The translations under genes were made by a program, and so were the position numbers. The notes under the pieces were generated by a model. That model worked only from the letters and a program-made list of their open reading frames with translations, was not told the DNA's origin and did no database searches. From Diploptera punctata (lineage: Eukaryota > Arthropoda > Insecta > Blattodea > Blaberidae), in assembly GCA_030220185.1 (NCBI GenBank), contig JASPKZ010007294.1, forward strand, positions 942,001 to 1,006,000: DNA of 64,000 bases, given 5' to 3'. Of the stretch, positions 1-12,632 are shown piece by piece (the stretch's first letter is position 1; every line of letters begins with the position of its first letter).

Positions 1-166
1 TATAGCGCGATAGTAAGGTTTGAAATTACTGAGATGTTGTCAGCTGTATGTCTGCTAACCGCATACACAAAGCGGCCACTCCCACTGAATATCCATATCG
101 ACGACACTGTTGTGAAAACGTCAAGGCCGGAGAATCAGTGGCTGCAGTTTAGCTATACACATGAAA

Positions 167-918
167 TACAGATTTTAGAATAGAAATGGGAATATAATGA
201 TACTGTACATCAACTGTATGTGGACTTCAAAAAAGGCATACGATTCAATTAAGAGGAAGAAGTTATAGGCCTTACCTATAGTATCCTGCTGGATTTCGGA
301 ATTCCTAAATACGAATTGAATGTGGCACAAACAGTAGGATGCATGTAGGCAAACAGTTTTCGGATACTTTTGAAATCCACAATGAGTTGAAGCAAGAATA
401 ATATGTGCACTATCTCCTCTACTGTTTCATTTTGTACTAGAGCATGCCATCAAGGAAGGCCTACATACTCAATGATATTAATAAGCTGTTGGTTTATGCT
501 GATGATGTAGTAGGCATACTAGGCCTATTAGGCGATAGAGAGGAGATACTAAAGGCCAACACGCACACACTATTGAGTAACACTAAAAAATAGGGATTGG
601 AAGTAAATATCAATAAAACTAAATATAGGCCTATAGGCCTAGGGCCTAATAAGAACAGTTAAGTCTTATAGACTGCGATGGGCAGGACATGTGGGATGAA
701 TAGGGAATGAAAGACATGCATGGAAGCTTCTTATAGGAAAACCAGAGGGAAAACGCCCAGTTGGTAGACCAAGAATGATGTGGGAGATTAACATTAACTA
801 TGATTTGAGGGAAGTAGATTATACAGGGGATGATCGGAAACATGAGTTCAGGATAGGGATGTATGGAGAGCTTATGTCCGCGCTGCCATAAACCTACCGG
901 TTCGATAGTACCAGTGAG
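167..918 (+). mobile_element. LINE family A (RTE-like), 3' fragment with internal deletion
   Basis: This piece matches the reverse-transcriptase and 3' parts of the fuller family A copies at 38229-41436 and 58583-61752. The palm motif YADD is readable near 498-509, and the 3' end has the family ending 'cgatagtaccagtgag'. Reading frames are broken throughout. Compared with the fuller copies, about 0.4 kb is missing near 635-650 and is replaced by TAGGCCTA-like units. 5'-truncation is usual for LINEs. It encodes nothing functional. Bases 1-166 before it are unrecognised. Confidence 0.8.
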
Positions 919-1811
919 TTGGTTAGAGTTATGAAATTTAATAGCCTAAGCACACATGGTAGGCTGACGTTCTTTATGAAATGTAGATTAAGACAACCAA
1001 CATAAGCCATGGTTTTTTTTCCTAGTAAATTCACTAACAGGTGGTACGTTTTAATGGGTTACTAAAGTAAATTTATTAAAATGGCTAGTTTTGATACATA
1101 ATTTTATTACGCACGTTTTAAATAGGAAGTTTTATGTTAGGAGTCTAACTTATATTCGTTTTTCATCTTACTTTATCGAACCTTCCATTTATATATAGCC
1201 TACTTTGTAGGATATGTAGGCCTATATAGGCCCAAGCGTATCTCTACGGCTATTACTAGAAGTCATCTTTCTGTCCTAATCAGTTCAAGGAAGTAAGTCG
1301 TTATTTAAATAGCAACATAAGTTGTACATTTTTAAGGCCTATTGAGATAGACGAGTATTTAAGGAAGTAACAATCATGATCTTGACTTTCTTATTCCTTC
1401 GAAAGGGACGTAAAACTGTGAGTCCAGTGTCGTAGTAAAATACATTCTATACCTCTGAGCAAAATTTGTCGGCATTTTCACGCTCAGATTTAAAATGCGT
1501 TACTAAAGACTTGCGATGTTAAAAAGTAGGAGTAAAGTAGGGGAATTCCGATGATGGAGCTAAATCCGATCACGATTTTATTCAGAATTCACTATTACAG
1601 CTGCGTTCTGGATAATAGTAGCATTTGCTGAGATGTCCTACAATTAGGCTCTATGGAGTATAGGCTCCAATATTGATATTTACTGTTGAAGATCATCTCT
1701 GCAGCGTTTTGTGTTTCGTATAGGCCTACATAGCCTACCATTCTTGCACGGAAGCTAAGCTTGTTTAGGCTATGCCGGGTACGTTAAGTATTTATCAGTG
1801 AAATGTAATTT
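919..1811. other. No recognisable feature
   Basis: AT-rich sequence with no open frame or repeat that I recognise. It holds several TAGGCCTA-type palindromes, for example near 1217-1232 and 1723-1730. Confidence 0.5.
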
Positions 1812-2287
1812 ACTCTTACTTACTCACTGGCACTATCGAACGCGTAGGTTTATGGCCGCGCGGACATAAGCTCAACATACATCCCTATCCTGAGCTAATA
1901 TTTTCCAATCATTCCCTGTAGAATCTACTTCCCTCAAATCATAGTTAATGTTATTCTCCCATCTCATTGTTGGTCTACCAACTGGGCGTTTTCCCTCTGG
2001 CTTTCCTACAAGAAGCTACCATTCAAGTCTTTCATTCCCCATACGTGCAACATGTCTTGCCCAACGCAGTCTACGAGACTTAACTGTTCTTATTACATCT
2101 GGCTTCCTATAAATACCATGTAGTTCATTGTTATGTAGTCTTCTCCATTCACCTATCTGTTCATCTCTCTTTGGTCCAAACATTTTCCTAAGTACTTTAT
2201 TCTCAAATACTTGTAATCTCCTTTCCTCCCTTAAAGTAAGAGTCCATGTTTCGCACCCATATAATATAACTGGTAGAATAATAGTTG
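1812..2287 (-). mobile_element. LINE family A, 3'-end fragment
   Basis: The reverse complement matches the last ~475 bases of family A, from the VILYGCETWTL coding segment to the terminal gtgccagtgagtaag. It lies opposite in strand to the pieces at 167-918 and 2889-4303. Identity stops abruptly at 2287 within the segment for TIILPVILYG, where unrelated sequence begins. 5'-truncated and non-coding. Confidence 0.8.
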
Positions 2288-2888
2288 TTGCGACAAGAGT
2301 CGCTCTCTCTGTCGGTAATAGCAGACACCTGCCGTCTGCAATTACGCTAATTGATGTAGTTCATCTGACTGCCGCTTGTATGCGCCTGAATACAGTAACG
2401 CTGAGTTATGTTGGTAGCATTTGGTTACACTGTTGCCAACTTCTGCGTATTGTTCAGGTCTGCAGATGACTACAACACTCTCTCTCAGTGTTAGCCGGGC
2501 CATCGTGGGCGATGGTAACGTTTTAATTGTTGGAGGTTGAATACCTCACTCAGTTTGTGCCCGTCCGTCGAGGGCGACGGTCCTGTTATAGTTAAGAGGT
2601 TTAGGAACACCTCATTGTGTGTGTTTCGAGCTCGTGTTAGGAGCTCGTTGTGCGTGTTAGGCATCGCAGTGTGCGGTGGGCACACTTACGTGGTTATTGA
2701 GGACCACGTGCTGCTTGATCCGAAGTTGATAATCTTCGAGGCCCCTCTAGTCCTAGGAACGGACTTTGATTAAACAATTGTTTCTGCTTACTGTATCCAA
2801 GTCATTATTTAAGTTAGCACGAAAATAAACTTGATATTTTCACGATTACATGTGTTTGTAATAACTAAATTTCATGTTAGTTGATAGT
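2288..2888. other. Unclassified segment between two LINE A pieces
   Basis: This 600-bp block is less AT-rich than its surroundings and has sharp edges: LINE A homology ends at 2287 and the 5' leader of another LINE A copy starts at 2889. It begins TGTTGCGAC and carries an AATAAA near 2824, so a solo LTR was considered, but no convincing TG...CA ends or target duplication were found. Short frames inside it have no recognisable product. Confidence 0.3.
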
Positions 2889-4303
2889 CCCTCCAATGTA
2901 TCTTTACATTGTCGTGGTGGAGTGGCTTGCGTGCTTAAATGATCCCGAGAGCTATGCCGCGGTAGCATTGCTGCCGATAGGGTTACCCATGCCGGACTGG
3001 TCGAAGGTGATAAGCCAGACGAAAAAAGTACCTTGGTCGAAAGAATTACGATCTTTCACCGTAAAAATACAACCGTCAAGAAATGCGGACATGGGTTCAA
3101 CTGGGGTAAAATTTTTTCGGAGATCAAATAGTCCCCCATTCGGTTCTCCGGGCGGGGACTACTTCAGGGAACTCATGCCAAAGGCTCAAACACAGGTACA
3201 TGTTCCTAGGAACATGAAATGTTAGGACTTTATATAATAGCGGGGCACTAGAGATATTAACGCGGGAATTAGATAAATCGCCCTTGGATGTAGTCGCTTT
3301 ACAGGAAGTTAGGTGGCCAGGAGAAGGTAGTCAGGAATCAGGAAGCTTTGCGTTATACTACGGGGGTGCAGAAAGACCTGAATTTGGAACGGGTGTTTTA
3401 GTCAGAAGGAGGATCCTATCCGCTATCCGAGATATTAAATTTGTTAGTGATAGGATATCATACATAATTATAAAGGGTAAACGACATTTTTTATAATTGT
3501 AAATGTACATGCCCCCACAGAAGATAAAGATAACAAGATCAGGGATGAGTTCTGTGAAGAATTAGAATGCTTATTTGATAGCCTTTCGCGATATCATATG
3601 AAAATTGTCTTAGGAGATATTAATGCAAAAGTGGGGCGGGAAGATATATTCAAACCAACAATAGGCATATTCAGTCTTCATGAAGATAGTAACGACAATG
3701 GGATTAGATTAGTCATCTTCGCCACATCAAAGAATCTCATTGTTAAGAGCACAACATTTCAACATAAGGATATTCATAAATACACCTGGACATCTCCAGA
3801 TGGCGAAACTCGGAAACAGATAGATCATGTATTAGTGGACAAACGCTGGCACAGTAGCGTCATCGAAGTTAGAGGGACAGACTGCAATTCGGATCATCAT
3901 CTGGTCAGGGTGAAAATCAGACAACGGCTATCGTTTATGAGAGGAACAAACGCTAAAGATGATTCTGTAAAATTTGAATTAAAAAACTTGAAAAATGATG
4001 AAATGCGGCAAGAATACCAAATCAAAATTGCTAATAGATTTGAAGTACTGGAATCTGCAGATGACAATGTGGCAAACGAAGAAGAAACTGATATAAATAA
4101 AGAATGGGAGGCTATAAGAGATCCTATTAAATCGTCAGCATTAGGAAGCATTGGTTGTTTAAACGAGAGGCAAAACAAGAAATGGTTTGATGAGGAACGT
4201 ACCGACATGGTAAAGAAAAGAAAGCTAGCAAAAATGAAATGATTACACGAGCCAAAATGAGGTAAATTTAGAGCAATTGGGTAGTATTAGACGGGAAACC
4301 ACC
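2889..4303 (+). mobile_element. LINE family A, 5' half (leader plus endonuclease)
   Basis: It begins with the same leader (ccctcc.atgtatcttta) as copies at 38229 and 58583, so the 5' end is retained. It continues through the endonuclease domain and stops at about 4303, in the linker before the reverse transcriptase. Loss of the 3' rather than the 5' half is unusual for a LINE and suggests later deletion or recombination. Several stops and frameshifts separate the leader frame (2881-3225), the first endonuclease part (3284-3496) and the second part (3598-4242). Confidence 0.8.
3284..4242 (+). pseudogene. LINE A endonuclease (EEP family), broken
   Basis: This encoded the apurinic-like endonuclease that nicks target DNA for LINE insertion. 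The first part (3284-3496) has the conserved LQEVRWPG segment containing the catalytic Glu. The second part (3598-4242) begins MKIVLGDINAKVGRED, holds the GDxNA metal-site motif, and reaches SDHHLV, the terminal Asp-His motif of the EEP fold. A basic, Lys/Glu-rich linker follows (KNLKNDEMRQEYQIK). A frameshift near 3490 separates the parts. The frame ends before any reverse transcriptase. The product is dead but easily assigned to the EEP fold. Confidence 0.8.
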
Positions 4304-5664
4304 ACTCTTTAATTACAACAAACGAAGACCTGAAAATCGGTCCAGATATTCTGTATATCATAAAGTTTCACTGTAAAATAATTGTAAACTTTTAAAGATG
4401 TGAGTTCAATATTCACAATTTGTTTGCCGATTTCGTATGGAATGTCCCGTTAATATCTAATTTCAATATATGAGTAAGACTTGGAGTATTGTAGCGCTTC
4501 ATACAGACTGCTTAGATAGCAAGGACGATTGCAGTATAGTGGATGAAATGTCTGATTTCTATGCATGATGTCGAGTAGTCGATCCCGCTTTTTGCATGAC
4601 TTATTTCAATTCATTTTGTATTGTTTTTTTTCTTGCTTTGATTTATTTACAGCATTTATCGCACTACTTATTTACGCGAAATTATTTTCTCTTGCACGAC
4701 GCACGACGAATTACAATGGATTTTAGTTTCTCAAATAGTTGTGCACTTGTGAACCAAGTAACTGATCTCTGATCATGCGCAATGGTATCGTTCTACGAAT
4801 TAAAATTATCTGTGTTCCATCAATTCTTTCAAGGGTTATACAATGATTCTGGTGCGTTCGGCTATGTATGTCATTTCAACTTCATCGTGAATCCGCTCGT
4901 TGCTGGTGAACCAAGCTGACACTTACACTGACTAGCTCCATCATGGGGTCGACCAAAAAGTTCAGACCATTTTGACTGGAATCGAACCCTTGGGTATTGA
5001 AGCGATTCTAAAGAGCTGTTAATTTTAGTCCTCTTACATCTCAGTCCTAATTTAAATTGAATTGTTCAGGTTTTGTAATAAAGTGTGCGGATTTTATTAA
5101 ATAAATGAACTAATAAAGATAATGAAAAGTCCAGTTTGTCAGTCTGAACATGTAACATCATAGATCTATTCCCGTTGCCACAAATTTCGTATAATTATCA
5201 GTAATTATAATATTGAGAGGTGGAAATGAGGGTTATTAAACATGTTTATGGGACTGAATAAGATTGATGGTGGATGCAGAATTCATTCACTCAACTTAGC
5301 GGTAAAGAATATAATTAACGTGACACGCTGTTAATGAAGAGCTTAGTACACAGACCTCCCATCAACATGATTTGCGTTCTCCTTAATGTTTCCAAGCAAC
5401 TTTTAAATAAGACGCTCCAATAATAATTTATGCTTATTATTAAGTTGTCTACAGCAGAGTACTGCCATTGAAAAAGTAATTAGTCCTCCAGGGGTTAAGC
5501 CTATGTCAATAGGTCTTATAGAGGCCTAGAAACATAAAGTTTTCACAGACCTGAGGGCATATACTGTGCTATATCTTGTGGCAGAGCGAATGTTTCCACA
5601 CAATTTAGAATTCTTTTTCTTTTGTTCTTATTTTAGAATAGATTTACAATAGATTTATTTAGAA
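4304..5664. other. No recognisable feature
   Basis: AT-rich, no coding potential or element homology seen on either strand. Confidence 0.5.
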
Positions 5665-5912
5665 TATATTTATTTAGCTTGGTCGAGTTAAGGCCATGTG
5701 GCCATCTATTCCATTCACCAGGACAAACATTTGTTAGGCCTACATTTACAAATATGTGTTACATTTAAATACAAAAAATACAAAAAATACAATATTAGTA
5801 CATACTAATCTATTAATTATCTGTCAAACTGAACGATGGTGAAAATAATATCTAATGATACAATAAAATTAAATACAATTAAAATTAAACTAGTGAAAGA
5901 ATGTATACTGGG
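5665..5912. repeat. Interspersed repeat F, part 1
   Basis: It starts with a 'gagttaaggcca' block like the 3' UTR of LINE C and ends with 'acaataaaattaaatacaattaaaa', also present at about 44940-44975. The same repeat resumes at 6983 after about 1.07 kb of other sequence, as judged from the continuous copy at 44931-45620. Confidence 0.5.
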
Positions 5913-6982
5913 ACAGGATTAGTCCGGGATGGTTTAATTGGTGTCCAGGAAAAGATACGAGGACTAAATTGTTGCTCGGGACTAGCTCAGGTCAGGGTTC
6001 GGTAAGAGCTGGATTCTTATCAAAGGTGACGCAAGGAAGATTAACGTGATACGTTAATAGGAAATCACTGGAGGCTGCCGTGGAGTTAACACAGTTGACT
6101 ACTTTATTTACCTATATGTATACACTGGTCGGCCCTCCGACTATTTTCTAGAGCTCCAAAGCACAATGTAGGAGATGATCTAGCTATGTGCCCTGTTTGA
6201 AGTAAGGCTAACCACTAACTGATCTGTGCACTGTTTGAAGTAAGGCCAACAACTAACTGATCTATTAGGCTGAGGGCCAGCAACTAACTGATCTATTAGG
6301 CTGAGGGCCAGCAACTAACTGATGTGCGATTCTCCTCGCGACTAATTTATTTGGGTATTAGGTATTTGGTGATCCCGCCCACATATATGCTTTGGACCTC
6401 CTTACAAATTTACCCATTTTACAAGTTTTGTGGCTGGTTTACGCCCATTCTCATTACTGGGATGTTCGAATCTTCCGTATATTTTTCTTATGTTGGTAGA
6501 ATAATTATATTTATTTTCGTATAACGACTTGCTAATGTCACGTCTCCGATAAAGACGTCACCTGTCATGTCAATATCTTATTGTGTGAAATGTCACCTGT
6601 TAGCTTGGGGATTTATGTCGAGTTTGACAGGTACCTACCATGCCGAGTCTTTTGTTACAAAGGGACAGTTCAGATTCTTTTCCCCATTGTATTCGGCACG
6701 CTGCCACTGGAAAAGCCATGAATTATATGTGCATTTCCTGAGTAATAACTTTATGATATAGCTTAATTTATTAAGCTATATATCAAAATCGTCTATTGTT
6801 CTAGTTATCAATTTATTTCTATTTCTATTATAATAAAAATTGTTCCCTGATTAATTTGAATCTAAACTCGGCATAATTAGGATTGTTATTACCCTTTTTA
6901 TATTTAGGCCTAATATTACGTTTGAATAAGATACCTTTTTATTATTAGATACTAGGAAACAATGCCTAGACCTAATATCGGT
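5913..6982. other. Segment splitting repeat F; probable insertion
   Basis: Absent from the related copy around 44931-45620 once the SINE there is removed. No terminal repeats, target duplication or coding frame could be assigned. It contains a small tandem repeat at 6190-6325. Confidence 0.35.
6190..6325. repeat. Short tandem repeat, 31-bp unit
   Basis: Two exact 31-bp units (6251-6281 and 6282-6312, starting aactaactgatctattagg) and a partial third, preceded by longer variants that contain gtttgaagtaaggc. Confidence 0.75.
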
Positions 6983-7600
6983 ACAATACACAAAGGAATA
7001 ACAGCTCGAATCTACAATACATAAAAAAGAAATAAGAAAATACTTACAAAGAAAGTAATAAACTATAGTAATGGATTAATCTATCGCTTATATATAAGGC
7101 ATTAGGTAAATATATTGAGAAATATTAATACTATTTTTGTTAAATAATGAAAAAACAAACAAACAAATTATTAATAGTTAAAAAAGTAATATTAGTGAGT
7201 TGTTTCTATTAATAATTTTATTTTTAATTTGTTTGTGAAAGATGGTAGAGTTTGGCAGTCTCCAATATAAGATGGAAGAAAATTCCATGTTCTAGCAAGA
7301 GAAACTAAAAGATTTTGAGTAATAGGCAGTGTGATGACGAGGGATATAAAGGACACTGTGCTCCAGAGATCTGGTAGGCCTATCTTATTTTATGTGTATC
7401 AGAGATTCTAGTGAAGTGGTGTGATAAATAATAAGGTAATGATAAATAATAAGGTAATGATATTTTATAGAGGAGAGATAGGGATTGGATGGTCTTGTAG
7501 ACGAAGCCATGAAAATTGTTCCAGGGATGAGGTAACGTGTTCAAATTTGCGAATACTACAAATAAAACGTATGCAAGAATTATGAACACGTTAAAGTCTT
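6983..7600. repeat. Interspersed repeat F, part 2
   Basis: Matches 45335-45610 over 'taacagctcgaatct', 'ttaatctatcgctta', 'aaggcattaggtaaatat' and 'gagttgtttct.ttaataat'. Probably the 3' untranslated part of a LINE on the minus strand, by likeness of layout to the LINE C tails, but no coding part is attached. Confidence 0.5.
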
Positions 7601-8330
7601 TGGGTAAGAACAGTATTTACGTCAGTAAGAAGAGTATCAAAATAATCAAAATGATTGTACTAACATTTTCCTTAGAACAAATGGTAAATAATTTCATATA
7701 GGCCTACGATTTAATGAGTGTATTCATACGATTTAATGATAAAATAATAAAATACAGGCCTATTTTAAAACCAGAGATCACGAACCCAGGAACACATTAG
7801 GTAGACTAGGTACAAATGGCGGACCTCCCGTATTCAAGGTGCAGAGTCTACATTTAAAACTATTGTATTTCGTAGTTTTATTACTGGTAAAAAAATAATC
7901 ACGTTCTAGATTATTAGGCCTATATAAACTCTATTATCACCATCACCATCATCTATGTTTAGCAGAGTATCACCACTACCTAAGACATCACAAGACAACA
8001 CAGTGTAATAGACACATATCCATAGCAAAGGAATACATTTAAAATCTACCACTATATCAGATATAGAATCCTGAGTGGAAGTAGAAATCCATATGTATCA
8101 CACCGATTTTAAGGAGATAAAAAGTCATCATGCAGCATTAAGGGACATTTCCTTGTGAACTATTGTTCCAATAGTAGTAGTTATGAACTTGAAACTTAAA
8201 GTATTTGGCGGCATCTTAAGTCCATTTAGAGGGATCTGCAACAATAATTTTCGATCCATTTTTCCACTGCCGAAATGTCAGCTTTTACACTTCCAATATT
8301 ATCCTGACGAAACTCTGATAGAGGGTGAAC
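7601..8330. other. No recognisable feature
   Basis: AT-rich, with a short CAT-rich run near 7935-7953. No frame or repeat recognised. Confidence 0.45.
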
Positions 8331-9457
8331 ATAAAGTGCCTATTCATTTTAATGAAAACACAAACAACTTATACTTGTTTTTGTTTTAGGTATTGAGAAT
8401 GTTCACGATGGAGGAGATTGCCGTGATCCGTGCCCGTTATAGAGGACTCACGTATGATGCCGTGAGAGCGGATTTCACACGATTTAGGAAACCTGACCCC
8501 ACAAATGCAACCATAGGTCGGCTTGTCAACAAATTTAATCACACAGGGTGTGTTAAAGATGACGTTCGTTCAGGCAGGCCATCTGTACCTGCAGACACCG
8601 AGCAACGGATTCAGGAAGCCATTGAGCGAAGCCCTCGTGCATCAACTCGGCGATTCAGACATGAGCTTGAGCTTTCCAAACTCCACCGTGTGGAAGATTT
8701 TACACTTTACGTTGCACAAACGTGCGTATCGTGTTCACGTTCTGCACAATCATGCATGCTACGATCTGGTTGAGGTTGCAGAAAATAAAAATTTAATGGA
8801 GAACATCTTATTTAACGATGAGGCAACAATTTACACTTGTAGTTTTGTCAGCAAACACAATTGCAGAATTTGGGCAGATGAACAACCTAATGCAACCTTT
8901 GAGTGGAAAAGAAATTCGCCAAAAGCGAATGTGTGGTTAGGCCTTGAACAAACTCGAATCTATGTCCGCTTTATGGTTCAGGAGACAACATTAACATGTA
9001 ACTCGTATCTGGACATGTTTGGAACAGTTTTTGATGTCACAATTACAGCAAGATGGTGTTCTTGAAACCGTTGTGTTTTAACAAGATGGGGTACTACTGT
9101 TCGTGATTTCTTGATTGAAATATTTCCAGATGGGTAAGTAGATGATCACAACGCATGTGGGCATCACGTTCTCCAGACTTAACCCCACTCGGTTTCTTTG
9201 CGTGGGGCTACATCATATCACTTGTGTATCGAACCAAGGTTCAATATCTTGCAGATTTGAAACAGCGCATTAGAGACGCGGTTGATACCATTACACCGGC
9301 TAACATGCCTCACAACGTTGGCAGCTCTGCTTTGAAATGGGGGGGGGGCATGTTGAACTGAGTTTATGAGCTGTGCAGCAACGTGTATGGGTTCATTACG
9401 CCAATAAACAATTTTGACGTAATCGGTCGTTTTCACTTAAATGGATAGGGACTTTAT
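8331..9457 (+). mobile_element. IS630/Tc1/mariner-superfamily transposon, degenerate
   Basis: About 1.13 kb flanked by imperfect inverted ends: 'ataaagtgcctattcattt' at 8331 matches the reverse complement of the right end at 9431-9457 ('aaatggatagggactttat'). One broken transposase gene fills the interior. The size, a single gene and the three catalytic Asp positions fit the superfamily. I see no clear target duplication, although flanking TA dinucleotides overlap the ends. Confidence 0.7.
8396..9365 (+). pseudogene. Transposase, DUF4817/Tc1-mariner type
   Basis: The N-terminal part (MFTMEEIAVIRARYRG..., 8396-8773) is the helix-turn-helix DNA-binding region seen in insect DUF4817-type transposases. 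After a frameshift the DDE core follows: NDEAT (first Asp, 8818-8820) with HNCRIWADEQP, then QDG (second Asp, 9085-9087) directly after an in-frame TAA, then SPDLTPLGFFAWG (third Asp, 9176-9178). About 30 codons separate the second and third Asp in this damaged copy. The C-terminal end is near GGGMLN. The usual product cuts and pastes DNA; at least two frameshifts and a stop make this copy inactive. Confidence 0.75.
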
Positions 9458-10450
9458 ACTCAACCTGTACATGCCTATCTGTATTAGGTAATCTTAGATA
9501 GGACGGTCTCTCTTCATGAAAATAGTTACCACTGAGCCTGCAAAATCTCAGTCTAATATATCTAAATAAAACACATAGTTGAACATATCTAATTGTTAAA
9601 TTGTTGCTAATTTATGACAATACAGTTTTGTGAAGAGTATTTGTTTTATTGAATATCCTAACACTAGGTCTACAATATTTAGAGTAACGTTAGAATCTTA
9701 CGGTAGACTGTGCTGTAAAAATAGCTAATTCGCGGAATCTACTAATGACTTCTTTGAGTTTGATTTAGCACATTATACAACATGTTATCCCTTGAATATT
9801 TTATCAGTAGTCTATTAGGCTAGATTAAAATATAATGTAGTAAACAGTCTCTTTTACTAAGAAAAGAAAACAAGCTGAAAGTAGCATTCCATGGCGAATA
9901 CTCGGTCCCCTAAGGAATGAAAATGAAGAATGAGGAGGGAGTTTCGCAATGAGGAAACTACATAATAAATATCTTTGTCCTATTATGGTCAGTGTTATTA
10001 AGTTTAGAAGACAGATTTGGTTAGATCATGTATCTCTATAGGATGACAGTAGAAATTTTATATTATAAATACTTGGGGAAATATCATTAGGAAGGCATAG
10101 TTATAGGGTGGGAGGGTAATATTCGAATGGATGCTATAAAACTTGATATAGAAGATATGAACTGGAAATGGACTATTAAATTCGACATTGAACCTACGTG
10201 TTCCATGGGCTTTATGGTTAATTATAGCCTTTTTATCTATAGACCTAGCCAATTATACAGCCTGATTTGGATTAGTCCTTTACTTTTCATTTTTTTCAAT
10301 TTTAATTTTATTTTCAGCGAATTATGAAGGAATGTAATTATCGAGGTTAATTTAGCGAAATGATGTTTCTTTTATTTTTTATTTTTTTTACTTTTTACAA
10401 ACCTTCATCGACCCAACCAACTTCGTGTAATTAAACCGAAAATACCATAA

Positions 10451-10453
<3 letters not shown>
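9458..10453. other. No recognisable feature
   Basis: AT-rich sequence, no support for a gene or known element. Confidence 0.45.

Positions 10454-10505
<52 letters not shown>
10454..10505. repeat. (TA)n microsatellite
   Basis: About 26 uninterrupted TA units, directly left of the tRNA-like inverted repeat. Confidence 0.95.
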
Positions 10506-10507
<2 letters not shown>

Positions 10508-10518
10508 AAATAAATAAA

Positions 10519-10733
10519 TAAGATAAGAAAAATAAATGCCTGTACGGGATTTTAACCCGGACCTCTCGATTTGTACTCGAGGATGCTATCCATTACACCA
10601 CTAGGAAAATCCAATACAAACACTTATTTTTCTTATATATAAGATTTGCCTGGTGGTGTAATGGATAGCGTCATCGAGTACAAATCGAGAGGTCCGGGTT
10701 CAAATCTCGTCCAGGCATTTATTTTTCTTATTA
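10519..10733. repeat. Inverted pair of tRNA-like sequences
   Basis: Arms of about 92 bp (10519-10611 and 10643-10733) separated by about 31 bp. Each arm holds a tRNA-like sequence reading outward: box A-like tgtaatggatagc, an anticodon-like hairpin CTCGA/TCGAG with loop GTACAAA (perfect in the left copy), and a box B-like gggttcaaatc. The right copy has a 6-bp acceptor pair GCCTGG/CCAGGC; the left lost it. Shared flanks (aagaaaaataaatgcc) show the duplicated unit was longer than the tRNA part. The implied anticodon ACA is atypical, so I regard these as tRNA-derived repeats rather than working tRNAs. Confidence 0.7.
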
Positions 10734-12534
10734 AGCTTGCATTGCTCAATGTCAAGAATTTAATTATAACATATATATACACAGGGAGAGAGAGAGAGAC
10801 AGCCTATATATGCCTGTGAATGCCGTGTGTGTATGTTATTGCTGTACTGAACTCAATCTTCAATTACTCCAAGCGAAACTTGGTATAGGCCCAATGCCCT
10901 TGAAATAAAACGAGAAAGGTACAGTATTCTAAAAAAAATCAACGAAATTAGATAATTAGGAATGGTGTTTACCTGAACACGTTATTTAAAAATCGTTTTA
11001 GCGGCCGTCATGCTTGTTTTCTCGCAACTTAATTGGTTATATAAGATTTAATCAACAAAAGAAATAAGTATTCCGAAAACCAGGACAATCAAACCATAAT
11101 TTCGACTTGCGTTTAGTTGAGCGTGACGGAATTATATTAGTTAATTTATTAAGAAACAAGAGCTCTTTTGAGCCCTTGAAGATTAACATTTCACTACTTA
11201 GAATATGAAAGTGAAGAATAACTTACATGTACATCCCTGGTGACAGAAGTGAACTCCACCCTGTGTCGAACGACCCCATGGGGCGGATTCTTTTTGTAAC
11301 AAGGTCACACTTGTTCAGGACACAAAGCGATTTGCGGTGCACTTGCTCTGCTGAATCCTGTTCTTAACATGTATAATTAATTTCCGTACTTGTCACTACA
11401 ATTCGTTACAATTATTCAAACCACTAAACAAATTGACATTTGTATAATTCTAATTGATTTCTAAATTTGTTACATTATTTCAGGTTAAGTGGCGACAGAA
11501 TTGCTGTTAAACAGGTGGATTTCAATTTACTTTTTAGATAACTTGCAAATAGTGTTGAGTGAAATACTGTGTCATCCAGTAAACGAATAAAATACATTGG
11601 CTAAGCAACAATATCCTATTATAAAAAAACATAATTAATAATAATCTGTAGTAAGTTTAATAAAAGTATCTTGTGGTAGTATCGTTTTTTCCAAAAAACT
11701 AAACACAAAAGCATATTTAGCCTAGTCAAAAATAAAAGTTAATATATAAGCATGTTTTCATAAATACGGCTAGTTTTATAATGAATATTCCTTCTTATGT
11801 TAATAAGAAATTAAACGTTTGGAAGTAGATTTCACCCCAATAAATTAAAGGATATCATATCTTAGAATAAAAAAAAACATATTTTCAAATTAGGCCTACA
11901 GTCTAATAAACATTCTTGCACCCATAGAAGAGAAGTCTGAAAGTAAGTAAGGTGCCTTCTAGATCTTATATTATTGACAGAAAATATCCAGAGGTATGGT
12001 TATTGATAGTAGGACAATGTTTTTCGACATAAAGAAATTCTTAAAGATACTTGGAAGGATCAAAATAATGGTCGGCCAATAAATGAAGCAGTTCATATTT
12101 TAATTGACATGAGACACAAGACCACGTTAAGAAGATGTGAGATCATTCAGGGGTGCAAATGTTGATTCTGTCCATTTATTATAAGGAGCTAACATTTATG
12201 CAAGGCTTAGTCATTTTAAAGAGGAATTTTTTTGTAAAGCTGCAAAAATGTATTGTGTTGAAAAATTGAGAATCTTTGATTTATTACGAAACTATGAGAC
12301 TAAAATATGCATTGAACTTGGTATACTAGATAAAGATAAACACACGCGAATAATGTTGGTAAACTTTGGAAAAAAAAAAAAGAAAACAGATATTACTTTC
12401 ACGACTGATAATAGGCTACGGAAGGAGTGAATAAAAATAGCGCTGTAAATACTACCTTGATTAAGAATGATATCAAGATAGAAAAGTAAAAAATGATGCT
12501 TTAATTACAGATGTTGCAGAAGAGCAATACAATA
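10734..12534. other. No recognisable feature
   Basis: 1.8 kb of AT-rich sequence. A 60-codon frame at 12248-12430 has a long Lys run and no recognisable features, and I do not support it as a gene. Confidence 0.45.
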
Positions 12535-12549
12535 ATAATTATAATAGTG

Positions 12550-12632
<83 letters not shown>

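Noticed and set aside
2128..2773. Overlapping frames of 78-113 codons
   Set aside because: They cross the LINE A border or lie in unclassified DNA; no domain or composition support.
2288..2888. Candidate solo LTR
   Set aside because: Starts TGTT and has AATAAA, but the right end and target duplication do not fit.
10643..10728. Working tRNA gene
   Set aside because: Part of an inverted pair with AT-rich flanks shared by both copies, odd anticodon and weak D-arm; treated as tRNA-derived.
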